From positions 868,001 through 932,000 of the forward strand of contig NZ_RQJW01000003.1 in the NCBI RefSeq assembly GCF_004028635.1: DNA of 64,000 nucleotides. The letters are read 5' to 3'. Origin of the DNA: Streptomyces cyaneus. GTDB taxonomy: Bacteria > Actinomycetota > Actinomycetes > Streptomycetales > Streptomycetaceae. The notes beneath the pieces were generated by a model. It had not been told where the DNA came from and searched no databases. It saw only the letters and a program-made list of their open reading frames with translations. Below are positions 52,034 to 59,982 of this stretch, in pieces. Every line of letters starts with the position of its first letter. The first letter of the stretch is position 1. The position numbers were made by a program, and so were the translations under genes.

Positions 52034-52942
52034 GTGCCGAACCACAGCCGAGTCACGCGCCGCCTGGGCCTGAAGGCCGCGCTGGCCGCGGCGGTCACCG
52101 CGCCCCTCTCCAGTACAGCACTGCCCACGTCATCCGCCTCGGCGGGCGAACACCCGCCCCGCCGGCACCTGCGGGCCATGTCCTTCAACCTGCGCTTCGC
52201 GAGCACCACCGAGCCCAACAGCTGGGCGGTGCGCAGACCGGTGATGCGCGAGCTGCTGCGTGAGGAGGCCCCGCACGTCATAGGCACCCAGGAGGGCGTC
52301 TTCTCGCAACTGCTCGACATCGACTCCGACCTCGGCCCGCACTACGACTGGGTGGGCACCGGCCGGCTGCACGGCAGCAGCGACGAGTCCATGGCGATCT
52401 TCTACGACTCCCGCCGCCTGCGCCCTACCGTGTTCGAACACTTCTGGCTCTCCGACGCCCCGGACGTGATCGGCTCCAACACCTGGGGCGCGGCCTTCGC
52501 CCGCATGGTCACCTGGGTCCGCTTCCGCGATCTGGCCGACGGCGGACGGGAGTTCTACGTCCTCAACACCCACTTCGACCATGTGAGCCAGTACGCGCGC
52601 GAGCGCAGCGCCTCGCTCATCGCCGAGCGGATCGCCGGGTTCGACCGCGCCCTGCCGGTCGTGGTGACCGGGGACTTCAATGTCGCCGCCCACAAGAACG
52701 CCGTGTACGACACGCTGCTCGGAGCCGGTCTCGTCGACACCTGGGACACCGCGCGCGAGCGCAGTGCGCTGTACGCGACCTTCCACGGCTACAAGCCGCT
52801 GACGCCGAACGGCGACCGTATCGACTGGATCCTGGCCACGCCCGGTGTCACGGCCCACCGGGCGGCGATCAACACGTTCTCCGACGGCGGCCAGTTCCCG
52901 AGCGACCACCTGCCCGTGCAGGCGTTCCTGAGCCTGGAATGA
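52034..52942 (+). CDS. Secreted endonuclease/exonuclease/phosphatase-family hydrolase
   Basis: 302 residues, GTG start at 52034, with GAAGGAG upstream. The N-terminus has twin Arg (RVTRRLGLKAALAAAVTAPLSS), a probable Tat or Sec signal. Catalytic motifs of the fold: RAMSFNLRFAS, IGTQEGVFSQLLDID (Glu), YVLNTHFDHVSQ, VVVTGDFNVAAHKNAVYDTLL (Asp/Asn), RIDWIL and FPSDHLPVQAF (terminal Asp-His). Could be a secreted nuclease, phosphodiesterase or phosphatase. Followed by a strong terminator. Confidence 0.87.
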   Translation: MPNHSRVTRRLGLKAALAAAVTAPLSSTALPTSSASAGEHPPRRHLRAMSFNLRFASTTEPNSWAVRRPVMRELLREEAPHVIGTQEGVFSQLLDIDSDLGPHYDWVGTGRLHGSSDESMAIFYDSRRLRPTVFEHFWLSDAPDVIGSNTWGAAFARMVTWVRFRDLADGGREFYVLNTHFDHVSQYARERSASLIAERIAGFDRALPVVVTGDFNVAAHKNAVYDTLLGAGLVDTWDTARERSALYATFHGYKPLTPNGDRIDWILATPGVTAHRAAINTFSDGGQFPSDHLPVQAFLSLE

Positions 52943-52943
52943 G

Positions 52944-52985
52944 ACGAGGCCCCCGTGACCGTCGGCACGGTCACGGGGGCCTCGT
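52944..52985. terminator. Strong bidirectional hairpin terminator
   Basis: A perfect 19-bp stem: left arm 52944-52962 (ACGAGGCCCCCGTGACCGT), loop CGGC, right arm 52967-52985. It lies between the convergent ends of the secreted hydrolase and etfA, so it can serve both. Confidence 0.92.
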
Positions 52986-53013
52986 TCAGCCGGGGGTTCA
53001 GCCCGGGGCGGGA

Positions 53014-53976
53014 TCAGCCCTTGCGGGTCTTGATCTCCTCGGTCAGGGCCGGGACGACGTCGAAGAGGTCGCCGACGACGCCGTAGTCGACCAGGTCGAA
53101 GATCGGGGCCTCGGCGTCCTTGTTGATCGCCACGATCGTCTTCGAGGTCTGCATACCGGCGCGGTGCTGGATCGCGCCGGAGATGCCGGAGGCGATGTAC
53201 AGCTGCGGCGAGACGCTCTTGCCGGTCTGGCCGACCTGGTTGGTGTGCGGGTACCAGCCGGCGTCCACCGCGGCACGCGAGGCACCCACGGCCGCGCCGA
53301 GGGAGTCGGCGAGCGCCTCGATGATCGCGAAGTTCTCCGCGCCGTTGACGCCACGGCCACCGGAGACCACGATCGCGGCCTCGGTCAGCTCCGGACGACC
53401 GGTCGACTCACGCGGCGTGCGGCCGGTGACCTTGGTGCCGGTCGCGGCGGCGGAGAAGGACACGGCGAGGGCCTCGACCGCACCGGCGGCCGGGGCGGCC
53501 TCCACGGCCGCGCTGTTGGGCTTGACCGTGATGACCGGGGTGCCCTTGGAGACCCGGGACTTGGTGGTGAAGGACGCGGCGAACACCGACTGGGTGGCCA
53601 CCGGGCCCTCGTCGCCGGCCTCCAGGTCGACGGCGTCGGTGATGATGCCGGAGCCGATACGCAGCGCCAGACGCGCGGCGATCTCCTTGCCCTCCGCGGA
53701 GGAGGGGACGAGGACGGCGGCCGGGGAGACGGCCTCGACGGCGGCCTGCAGGGCGTCGACCTTCGGCACGACCAGGTAGTCGGCGTACTCGGACGCGTCG
53801 TGGGTGAGGACCTTGACCGCGCCGTGCTCGGCGAGCGTGGCGGCGGTGTCGGCGGCGCCGTTGCCCAGCGCGACGGCGACCGGCTCGCCGACGCGGCGGG
53901 CCAGGGTCAGCAGCTCCAGCGTGGGCTTGCGGACGGCGCCGTCCACGTGGTCGACGTAGACGAGAACTTCAGCCAT
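53014..53976 (-). CDS. etfA: Electron transfer flavoprotein, alpha subunit
   Basis: 320 residues. [29 protein letters not shown] opens domain I; the FAD-binding C-terminal domain has [64 protein letters not shown] and the closing [24 protein letters not shown]. With the beta subunit it carries electrons from acyl-CoA and similar dehydrogenases to the quinone pool. Downstream of etfB by 73 bases on the same strand. Confidence 0.96.
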   Translation of the reverse strand: MAEVLVYVDHVDGAVRKPTLELLTLARRVGEPVAVALGNGAADTAATLAEHGAVKVLTHDASEYADYLVVPKVDALQAAVEAVSPAAVLVPSSAEGKEIAARLALRIGSGIITDAVDLEAGDEGPVATQSVFAASFTTKSRVSKGTPVITVKPNSAAVEAAPAAGAVEALAVSFSAAATGTKVTGRTPRESTGRPELTEAAIVVSGGRGVNGAENFAIIEALADSLGAAVGASRAAVDAGWYPHTNQVGQTGKSVSPQLYIASGISGAIQHRAGMQTSKTIVAINKDAEAPIFDLVDYGVVGDLFDVVPALTEEIKTRKG

Positions 53977-54049
53977 GGGAATGCACTCCTGCGGATTACG
54001 AAGTCTGAGGGGCGGTAAGGGAGTTGAGCCTCAAGCGGGCCAGCGACCC

Positions 54050-54838
54050 TTAGATGAACTTCTGGCTCGCGAGGAACTCAGCGAGCTGCTTGCCGCCCTC
54101 GCCCTCGTCCTTGACGATCGTGCCGGCGGTGCGGGCCGGGCGCTCGGCCGCGGCGTCCACGACGGTGTAGGCACCCTCGAGACCGACCTCCTCGGCCTCG
54201 ATGTCCAGGTCGGACAGGTCCCAGGACTGAACCGGCTTCTTCTTGGCGGCCATGATGCCCTTGAAGGACGGGTAGCGCGCCTCACCCGACTGGTCGGTGA
54301 CCGACACGACGGCCGGCAGCGACGCCTCGAGCTGCTCGGAAGCGGCGTCGCCGTCCCGGCGGCCCTTGACCGTGCCGTCCTCCACGGAGACCTCGGACAG
54401 CAGGGTGACCTGCGGGACACCCAGACGCTCGGCCAGCAGGGCCGGCACGACACCCATGGTGCCGTCGGTGGAGGCCATACCGGAGATCACCAGGTCGTAG
54501 CCGGCCTTCTCGATCGCCTTGGCCAGCACCAGCGAGGTGCCCAGCGCGTCGGTGCCGTGCAGATCGTCGTCCTCGACGTGGATCGCCTTGTCGGCGCCCA
54601 TGGACAGCGCCTTGCGCAGCGCGTCCTTGGCGTCCTCGGGGCCCACCGTCAAAACGGTGATCTCCACGTCGTCGTCGGAGTTCTCGGAGATCTGCAGCGC
54701 CTGCTCGACCGCGTACTCGTCGAGCTCGGAGAGCAGACCGTCCACGTCGTCCCGGTCGACGGTCAGGTCATCGGCGAAGTGCCGGTCGCCAGTGGCGTCG
54801 GGCACGTACTTCACGGTGACAACGATCCTCAAGCTCAC
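54050..54838 (-). CDS. etfB: Electron transfer flavoprotein, beta subunit
   Basis: 262 residues. SLRIVVTVKYVPDATGDRHF at the start, LSELDEYAVEQALQISE, ALSMGADKAIHVEDDDLHG, VISGMASTDGTMGVVPALLAERLGVPQVTLLSEV and PAVVSVTDQSGEARYPSFKGIMAAKKKP, the adenine-nucleotide-binding beta-subunit signature. First gene of etfBA. Its leader contains two hairpins and the promoter overlaps a TACTGACGAGTA element (minus strand). Confidence 0.96.
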   Translation of the reverse strand: MSLRIVVTVKYVPDATGDRHFADDLTVDRDDVDGLLSELDEYAVEQALQISENSDDDVEITVLTVGPEDAKDALRKALSMGADKAIHVEDDDLHGTDALGTSLVLAKAIEKAGYDLVISGMASTDGTMGVVPALLAERLGVPQVTLLSEVSVEDGTVKGRRDGDAASEQLEASLPAVVSVTDQSGEARYPSFKGIMAAKKKPVQSWDLSDLDIEAEEVGLEGAYTVVDAAAERPARTAGTIVKDEGEGGKQLAEFLASQKFI

Positions 54839-54868
54839 GCCGGCTCTCCTACTGCGTCGACATTTCTC

Positions 54869-54890
54869 TGCTGCCTACTTGCAGGCAGCA
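54869..54890 (-). promoter_or_regulatory. Perfect hairpin in the etfBA leader
   Basis: TGCTGCCT (54869-54876), six bases, AGGCAGCA (54883-54890): perfect 8-base arms, about 30-50 bases upstream of the etfB start. A second stem, CGCTCGG/CCGAGCG, lies at 54914-54940. Either could be an RNA structure in the leader or a protein site. Confidence 0.5.
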
Positions 54891-54942
54891 TAGGCGCCCC
54901 AAGTGGCCGTTCCCGCTCGGGGCGACCCGCGCTCCGAGCGAA

Positions 54943-54958
54943 ATATTACTCGTCAGTA
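54943..54958 (-). promoter_or_regulatory. Probable etfBA -10 overlapped by a TetR-like site
   Basis: On the minus strand TAATAT (54943-54948) fits a -10. It is overlapped by TACTGACGAGTA (54947-54958), TACT-N4-AGTA symmetry, the kind of site bound by TetR regulators of acyl-CoA metabolism. The leader would be about 100 bases. Confidence 0.4.
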
Positions 54959-55080
54959 CACCCAGTTCGTTCCCGCTAAGCAAGCGCTTTGAACTGTGAC
55001 CTTTGCAACGCAGCGTAATCGGAATTCGACGGCTTCGCAGAACGATGGAAGGCCGGTCCTGTCACATCGGTGCGGTGACG

Positions 55081-55590
55081 TCAGTCACGCAGGCCGTTGA
55101 ACCGGCCCTGGTGATACACGAGCGGACGCCCGGGGCCGGTGGGGTCACCGAGGAGGACCTCGGCCAGCACGATGCGGTGATCGCCCGCGGGCACACGCCC
55201 CACGATCCGGCACACCATCCAGGCCAGGACGTCGTCGAGGACGGGGACGCCTTCGGGACCCTCGCGCCAGGCCGTGGACGGGCCGAAGCGGTCGGCGCCG
55301 CTGCGGGCGAAGGTGGCCGCCAGCGACTGCTGGTGCTCGCCGAGTATGTGGACGCCGACGTGCTCCGTCGCGGCTATCGCCGGCCAGCTGGAGGCACCGG
55401 TGCCGATGCCGAAGGAGAGCATCGGGGGCTCGGCGGAGACGGAGGTGAGGGAGGTGGCGGTGAAGCCGACCGGGCCCGTCTCACCGCGGGCGGTGATCAC
55501 CGCCACACCCGCCGCATGGCGCCGGAAGACGGAGCGGAGCAGGTCGGGAGAGGCGAGCCGGGTGGTGCCGAGGCCGGACGTGGCCGTCAT
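55081..55590 (-). CDS. Flavin reductase family protein (FMN-binding split barrel)
   Basis: 169 residues from the ATG at 55590, with AAGGA upstream. LLRSVFRRHAAGVAVITA, GPVGFTATSLTSVSAEPPMLSFGI, VGVHILGEHQQSLAATFARSG and the closing GRPLVYHQGRFNGL are typical of HpaC/ActVB-type reductases supplying reduced FMN to two-component monooxygenases. A cysteine-type leader peptide precedes it, which suggests a role in sulfur acquisition, such as desulfonation. No monooxygenase is adjacent. Confidence 0.9.
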   Translation of the reverse strand: MTATSGLGTTRLASPDLLRSVFRRHAAGVAVITARGETGPVGFTATSLTSVSAEPPMLSFGIGTGASSWPAIAATEHVGVHILGEHQQSLAATFARSGADRFGPSTAWREGPEGVPVLDDVLAWMVCRIVGRVPAGDHRIVLAEVLLGDPTGPGRPLVYHQGRFNGLRD

Positions 55591-55634
55591 GGAGTTGTCC
55601 TTCTGCGAGGGGAGGTGTGCGGGTCCGTGGCCGT

Positions 55635-55715
55635 TCAACAGCCCGGACAGCGCGCGCTCGCGGTGCGGGCCAGGTCGACATGGGCCCGGCCGAAGAGAAG
55701 GAGTTCCTCAGGCAT
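55635..55715 (-). CDS. 26-residue putative cysteine-type leader peptide
   Basis: ATG at 55715, TGA at 55635-55637. The peptide starts MPEELLLFG, contains RAHVDLARTAS and ends ARCPGC with two Cys codons, the last just before the stop. It matches the pattern (HVDLxR, terminal Cys) of short Streptomyces leader peptides found ahead of sulfur-metabolism genes. No ribosome site precedes the ATG; TTGACT about 30 bases upstream fits a -35 for a leaderless message. It lies 44 bases upstream of the flavin-reductase gene on the same strand. Stalling at the Cys codons when cysteine is scarce would regulate that gene (inference). Confidence 0.75.
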   Translation of the reverse strand: MPEELLLFGRAHVDLARTASARCPGC

Positions 55716-55799
55716 ACGGTCAGGCTGACGATAGGTGGTGCACACAGTCAAGTGGGTTCCGCGATGTGGGAGATGACTCACCCTCGGCATCACAGCCCC

Positions 55800-56213
55800 T
55801 CAGACCGCTTCACCGAGCGCGGCGATGACGTCCGCCTTGCGCGGCTGACCGGTGGCCCGCCGTACGACGTTGCCGTCGGCGTCGAGGACCAGCACGGTCG
55901 GCGTCTTGAGGATGTCGAACCGGCGTACGAGGTCCAGATGGTCCTCCGCGTCGATCTCGACGTGGGTCACGCCCGGGACCATGCCGGCCACCTCGCCGAG
56001 CACGCGCCGAGTGGCCCGGCAGGGCGCGCAGAAGGCGCTGGAGAACTGCACGAGGGTGGCGCGCTCGCCCAGCGTCTGGCCCAACTCGGCCGCCCCGAGC
56101 CGCTTTCCGTCGTCCCGCCCGCGCACCCTTACTCTCCCGCTCCGCCGCCGATGCAGCACTCCGTACGCGCTCGCCGCGACGAGCACCACCACGCACACCA
56201 CAAGTCCGGTCAT
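55800..56213 (-). CDS. Membrane-anchored thioredoxin
   Basis: 137 residues from the ATG at 56213. One N-terminal membrane segment (LVVCVVVLVAASAYGVL) followed by RRR and a cytosolic or outer thioredoxin fold: ATLVQFSSAFCAPCRATRRVL with redox pair Cys62/Cys65 (CAPC), VEIDAEDHLDLVRRFDILKTPTVLVLDADG with the cis-Pro loop. Divergent from a DUF4395 protein, which often pairs with thioredoxin-like genes. A SigR-like promoter precedes it. Confidence 0.9.
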   Translation of the reverse strand: MTGLVVCVVVLVAASAYGVLHRRRSGRVRVRGRDDGKRLGAAELGQTLGERATLVQFSSAFCAPCRATRRVLGEVAGMVPGVTHVEIDAEDHLDLVRRFDILKTPTVLVLDADGNVVRRATGQPRKADVIAALGEAV

Positions 56214-56223
56214 CACCCTGCTC

Positions 56224-56251
56224 AACCCTTCACGAGACTGCAAAGATTCCC
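56224..56251 (-). promoter_or_regulatory. SigR-type (disulfide-stress) promoter of the thioredoxin gene
   Basis: On the minus strand GGGAAT (56246-56251) is followed, 19 bases on, by GTT (56224-56226), matching the SigR consensus GGAAT-N18/19-GTT. The ATG at 56213 is about 10 bases beyond the -10, so the leader is very short or absent. Confidence 0.65.
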
Positions 56252-56289
56252 GACTCCCCGAAGCCTGTCCGGTGCGGAATGCTTGATTC

Positions 56290-56706
56290 ATGGACATCGA
56301 TGTGAGGGGGCCGCGCTTCGGGGCGGCCGTGACGACCGTGCTGCTGGCGGTCGTTCTGGTCACCGGGAGCGCCTGGCTGCTGGCCTGGCAGACGCTGGCG
56401 TTCGCGCTGGGCGCGGCGGGCGGGGTGGGCCGTTCGCCGTACGGCTGGCTGTTCCGTAAGGCCGTACGTCCCCGGATCGGGCCGCCGACCGAGTTCGAGG
56501 CGCCGGAACCGCCGCGGTTCGCACAGGCGGTGGGGCTGGTCTTCGCGGGCGTCGGGCTGGTCGGGTACACGCTGGGGCCGGACTGGCTGGGACTGGCCGC
56601 GACCGGGGCCGCGCTCGCGGCCGCCTTCCTGAACGCCGTCTTCGGGTACTGCCTGGGCTGCGAGATGTACCTGCTCGTACGGCGGGTGACGGTGCGCGCA
56701 GAGTAA
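56290..56706 (+). CDS. DUF4395 membrane protein
   Basis: 138 residues. Four hydrophobic segments (AAVTTVLLAVVLVTGSAWLL, TLAFALGAAGGVG, AVGLVFAGVGLVGYTLG, GAALAAAFLNAVFGYCLG) and the signature PRFAQAVGL... and GYCLGCEMYLL with a CxxC. DUF4395 proteins commonly neighbour thioredoxin or sulfurtransferase genes, as here, so a thiol-redox role at the membrane is likely but unproven. Confidence 0.85.
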   Translation: MDIDVRGPRFGAAVTTVLLAVVLVTGSAWLLAWQTLAFALGAAGGVGRSPYGWLFRKAVRPRIGPPTEFEAPEPPRFAQAVGLVFAGVGLVGYTLGPDWLGLAATGAALAAAFLNAVFGYCLGCEMYLLVRRVTVRAE

Positions 56707-56821
56707 AGGCGGCTTCAAAATCCGAGGTGGATCATGGGGCCGAAGTGACGAGGATCTCGCCGTTCACGGGCACTGGGACTGGCTCCCCGGCCGTTCTTGG
56801 GGCACGATCTGCGAGATGCCG

Positions 56822-56845
56822 TAAACCTACGGCTGCGTAACTTTT
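56822..56845. promoter_or_regulatory. Imperfect inverted repeat before the acyltransferase gene
   Basis: TAAACCTACG-GCTG-CGTAACTTTT: 7 of 10 arm positions are symmetric around TACG/CGTA, about 51-74 bases upstream of the start. It resembles degenerate AACCTACGG-type sites of TetR lipid regulators in actinomycetes (recalled, not checked). Confidence 0.35.
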
Positions 56846-56895
56846 CCCACTGGGAGCTTCCTTCCCAGGCACAGAAGGAAGGGTCCACCCCGTCC

Positions 56896-57636
56896 ATGGC
56901 AGAGCTTGTCTACCGTCCCGTCGTCGGTTTCGCCCAGACGTTGTTCAAGGCGTGGGACCTCAAGATCGACTGCAAGGGATCGGAGAACATTCCGCGCTCG
57001 GGCGGCGCTGTGCTGGTGAGCAACCACATCAGCTACCTGGACTTCGTCTTCAACGGCCTGGCCGCCCTCCCGCAGAAACGACTCGTCCGTTTCATGGCGA
57101 AGGAGTCCGTCTTCCGGCACCGGATTTCCGGTCCGCTGATGCGCGGCATGAAGCACATCCCCGTGGACCGCAAGCAGGGTGAGGCGGCGTACGCGCACGC
57201 GCTGGACTCGCTGCGGTCCGGCGAGATCGTCGGGGTCTTCCCGGAGGCCACGATCTCACAGTCGTTCACCCTGAAGAGCTTCAAGTCGGGCGCCGCGCGG
57301 CTGGCCCAGGAAGCCGGCGTGCCGCTGATCCCGATGGCCGTGTGGGGCACCCAGCGACTGTGGACCAAGGGCCAGCCGCGCAACTTCAAGCGCAGCCACA
57401 TCCCGATCACGATCCGGGTCGGCGAGGCGATCGAGGCCTCCAAGGACAAGTACGCGGGCGCGATCACCCGCCAGCTGCGCGAACGCGTCCAGGAGCTCCT
57501 GGAGGCCGCGCAGCGCGCCTACCCGGTGCGCCCGAAGGACGCCAACGACACCTGGTGGATGCCGGCCCACCTCGGCGGCACGGCACCGACGCCGGAGCAG
57601 GTGCGCGAGGCCGAGGCCGGGCGCTCCGCCGAGTAG
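56896..57636 (+). CDS. 1-acyl-sn-glycerol-3-phosphate acyltransferase (PlsC-like)
   Basis: 246 residues from the ATG at 56896 (MAELVYRPVVGF). Catalytic block AVLVSNHISYLDFVF (HX4D), then RFMAKESVFRHRISGPLMR, HIPVDRKQGEAAY, VGVFPEATISQSFTLKSFKSGAARLA (FPEGT-type substrate motif) and VPLIPMAVWGTQRL. It acylates lysophosphatidate in membrane lipid synthesis. An earlier in-frame start would add 33 residues with no ribosome site. Confidence 0.92.
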   Translation: MAELVYRPVVGFAQTLFKAWDLKIDCKGSENIPRSGGAVLVSNHISYLDFVFNGLAALPQKRLVRFMAKESVFRHRISGPLMRGMKHIPVDRKQGEAAYAHALDSLRSGEIVGVFPEATISQSFTLKSFKSGAARLAQEAGVPLIPMAVWGTQRLWTKGQPRNFKRSHIPITIRVGEAIEASKDKYAGAITRQLRERVQELLEAAQRAYPVRPKDANDTWWMPAHLGGTAPTPEQVREAEAGRSAE

Positions 57637-57663
57637 AGCGCGTTGGGTAGTGCCGCGAATTGT

Positions 57664-57726
57664 CTCCCGTCGTCTGCGGCGCCGTCGTGGCTTGTCGCGC
57701 AGTTCCCCGCGCCCCTTTGGGGCGCG
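57664..57726. repeat. Streptomyces-type repeated intergenic element with hairpin
   Basis: After the acyltransferase stop, the segment with GTGGCTTGTCGCGCAGTTCC leads into CGCGCCCC-TTT-GGGGCGCG (57708-57726), a perfect 8-bp hairpin. I recognise this GTCGCGCAGTTCCCCGCGCCCC type as recurrent between genes in many Streptomyces genomes. It may act as a terminator or RNA-stabilising element for one or both convergent genes. Confidence 0.6.
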
Positions 57727-57779
57727 CTGCTCGACCGCCGGCCAGCGGCGGACCGTGGGCTGCGACCCCCTGCTCGATG

Positions 57780-58388
57780 TCATCTGATGGCATCCGTGAG
57801 TGCGGCGGGGAGTGTCTGCCACAGATGGGGGCGGTCGGTGGCGGACTTGAGGGTGTCGAGTACGACCGGGTGGGGTGCGGCGTACAGGATCGGATAGTCC
57901 ATCTCGTCGGACGCCGGATCGGGCTCGAAGGCCAGCCGCTCGCCGTCGAGTGAGAACTGGGCGTCCACACCCGGCTTGTTGCCGCGCGGATCCTGGCGAT
58001 GCCAGGCCCCGTTGAACCGTACGGCGACCAGGCCGTGCACGGCGTACCCGCTGCCGTCGTCGTGCAGGAGGCGCTGGTAGCACAGTGCCGTAGGGATGTC
58101 CTCGGCCCGCAGCAGCGCGGTGAGCGCGTGGGCCTTGGCGTAGCAGATGCCGGTGCCCTGTTCCAGGACGTCGGAGGCGCGCCAGGTGACGCGGAGATCG
58201 CCGGAGTCCTGTGAGTGCGGAACGGTGTCCCGCACGAACTCGAACGCGGCCCGCGCATATTCATACGAGTCCGCCACGTCATCGGCGAGCCTGGCAGCCG
58301 TCTCACGGACGAGCGGATGGTGATGGTCGATCACCTCGTCGGCAGCCAAGTACGCGGACAGGTCAGCGGTTTGCTGGATCATCTGCAT
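57780..58388 (-). CDS. Transglutaminase-like (cysteine protease fold) protein
   Basis: 202 residues. Catalytic triad is readable: Cys in VLEQGTGICYAKAHALTALLRA, His in GYAVHGLVAVRF and Asp in WHRQDPRGNKPG. The head ADEVIDHHHPLVRETAARLAD is typical of a cytosolic group of these proteins in actinomycetes. It may be a protease or amidase. The promoter abuts the start codon, so the message is probably leaderless. Confidence 0.87.
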   Translation of the reverse strand: MQMIQQTADLSAYLAADEVIDHHHPLVRETAARLADDVADSYEYARAAFEFVRDTVPHSQDSGDLRVTWRASDVLEQGTGICYAKAHALTALLRAEDIPTALCYQRLLHDDGSGYAVHGLVAVRFNGAWHRQDPRGNKPGVDAQFSLDGERLAFEPDPASDEMDYPILYAAPHPVVLDTLKSATDRPHLWQTLPAALTDAIR

Positions 58389-58396
58389 GGTGGCCG

Positions 58397-58426
58397 AGCG
58401 TAGATGCCAGCCCGAACTCCGGTCAA
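58397..58426 (-). promoter_or_regulatory. Leaderless promoter of the transglutaminase-like gene
   Basis: Minus strand: TTGACC (58421-58426), 18 bases, TACGCT (58397-58402), then 8 bases to the ATG at 58388. There is no ribosome site in between. Confidence 0.7.
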
Positions 58427-58586
58427 TTTACTTTCCGCTCAACGTATAGGTATGCATCGACTCGGGCCTCGTGCGGCCATGCCGCCTCGAGAACGGCTGA
58501 ACATCGCCGCAACCCGACGTCCGGCTACAACCCCTCCCCCGTGCCGTGGGTCTGGCGTCCGACGGAGCGTCGACAAGGGGGAAGTC

Positions 58587-59951
58587 ATGAAGCATCATCT
58601 GCTCGGAGCCGCGGTGGCCGGCTGTGCCCTGGCCGCGGTCGGGGCCGGACCCGTGTATGCCGCGTCCGACCAGCTGGGGATCAGCGTGCCGTCCGAGACG
58701 GTAGTGCCTGGGCCGGACGCGGAGGGCGGGACGTGGGAGCGCACCCTTGATGTGCGGGTCACCCACGACAACATCGAGAACAGTGTGCCGGCCGGCCAAC
58801 TGACCGTGGACGCGAGCGAGCTCGCGTCCTTCGCGCGAGTGTCATGGCCCGCGAACTGCGTGCCCGAGTCGGCGGTCAAGGCGGTCTGCGACTTCCCGGA
58901 GATGCCGGCCGGGAAGGACGGCGGCGTGGCGGCGGCCCGGCTCGGACTCCGCGCCCTGCCGGACGCCGACCTCAGCGCGTCCGGGTACGTGCGCTACTCG
59001 GCCACCGCGGGAGAGCTGACGGCGTATCCGGCGGAGACCCGGATCACCCTGGGCTCCGGCCCGGACCTCGGGCTCAGCCAGGCCGAGGACCAGCGCGACC
59101 TCAAGCCCGGCACGGACACCCAGGTTCGGGCGACGGTCGGCAACACCGGCAACCGCGCCGTGGATCGCACGCTGCTGTGGGTCAACGCGTCGTACGGGCT
59201 GCGGTTCAAGGAGCGGCACTCCAACTGCGAGTACCGGGAGCACGCCACCGGTACGTCCGCGCTGTGCGTGCTGGACGAGGCGGTGGCTCCGGGCGAGCAG
59301 TACGAGCTGGTGACCGGGCTTCGTGTGGGGCGCAAGGCGCTGTACGAACGGTTCGACCACTCCGTACTGCCGTATTCCGACGAGGCGCTGGAAGAGGCCC
59401 GCGGCGATGGGACGTGGACCCCGGGAACGGGCCCCGAGCTGAACCTGCGGCCCATGGCGGCGCAGCCGGCCGCCGCCGGGGAGGACGACCTCGATCTGTC
59501 GGACAACTACCGGGCCGTCGTCCTCGACGCCAGGAACACCGCCGACCTGAAGCTCACCGGCAGCAAGGTGCGCGGGGCCGTCGGCGACACGGTGACCGCC
59601 CAGGTCACGGTCCGCAACCGCGGCCCGGCGTGGGTGGCGTCCCTGGGCGCGGGCGCGCCGGTCGCCGTGGTGCGGTTCCAGGCGCCGGAGGGCACCAAGG
59701 TCCTCGACATGGACAACTGCTGGTCGTCGGACCCGGACGACCCGAACCCCTCGACCTACTACTACTGCGGGACGCCCATCTGGCTGCACGACGGGGCGTC
59801 CCACATCTTCGAGATCCCGCTGCAGATCGAGCGGTTGGTGCGCGGCGCACGGGCGACCGTCAGCACCGTCAACGACCTGAGCGAGCTGGAGATCAGGAAG
59901 TTCGACCCGAACCTGCGGAACAACAGCGCCGCGATCGTCGTGAACGGCTGA
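58587..59951 (+). CDS. Secreted beta-rich protein of unknown function
   Basis: 454 residues from the ATG at 58587, with AAGGGGGAAG upstream. Signal peptide KHHLLGAAVAGCALAAVGAG, cleaved near VYA-ASD. The rest reads as two or three Ig/CARDB-like beta domains: TWERTLDVRVTHDN, TDTQVRATVGNTGNRAVDRT and TADLKLTGSKVRGAVGDTVTAQVTVRNRG, the last resembling CARDB repeats of adhesins. Cys occur in pairs (CVPES/VCDF, NCEYR/LCVLD, NCWSS/YYCG), suggesting disulfides. No wall anchor. Function unknown; a structural or adhesive role is possible. Confidence 0.75.
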   Translation: MKHHLLGAAVAGCALAAVGAGPVYAASDQLGISVPSETVVPGPDAEGGTWERTLDVRVTHDNIENSVPAGQLTVDASELASFARVSWPANCVPESAVKAVCDFPEMPAGKDGGVAAARLGLRALPDADLSASGYVRYSATAGELTAYPAETRITLGSGPDLGLSQAEDQRDLKPGTDTQVRATVGNTGNRAVDRTLLWVNASYGLRFKERHSNCEYREHATGTSALCVLDEAVAPGEQYELVTGLRVGRKALYERFDHSVLPYSDEALEEARGDGTWTPGTGPELNLRPMAAQPAAAGEDDLDLSDNYRAVVLDARNTADLKLTGSKVRGAVGDTVTAQVTVRNRGPAWVASLGAGAPVAVVRFQAPEGTKVLDMDNCWSSDPDDPNPSTYYYCGTPIWLHDGASHIFEIPLQIERLVRGARATVSTVNDLSELEIRKFDPNLRNNSAAIVVNG

Positions 59952-59982
59952 GCAGCGCTGAGGGTGCTGGGGAGGAGACGGC

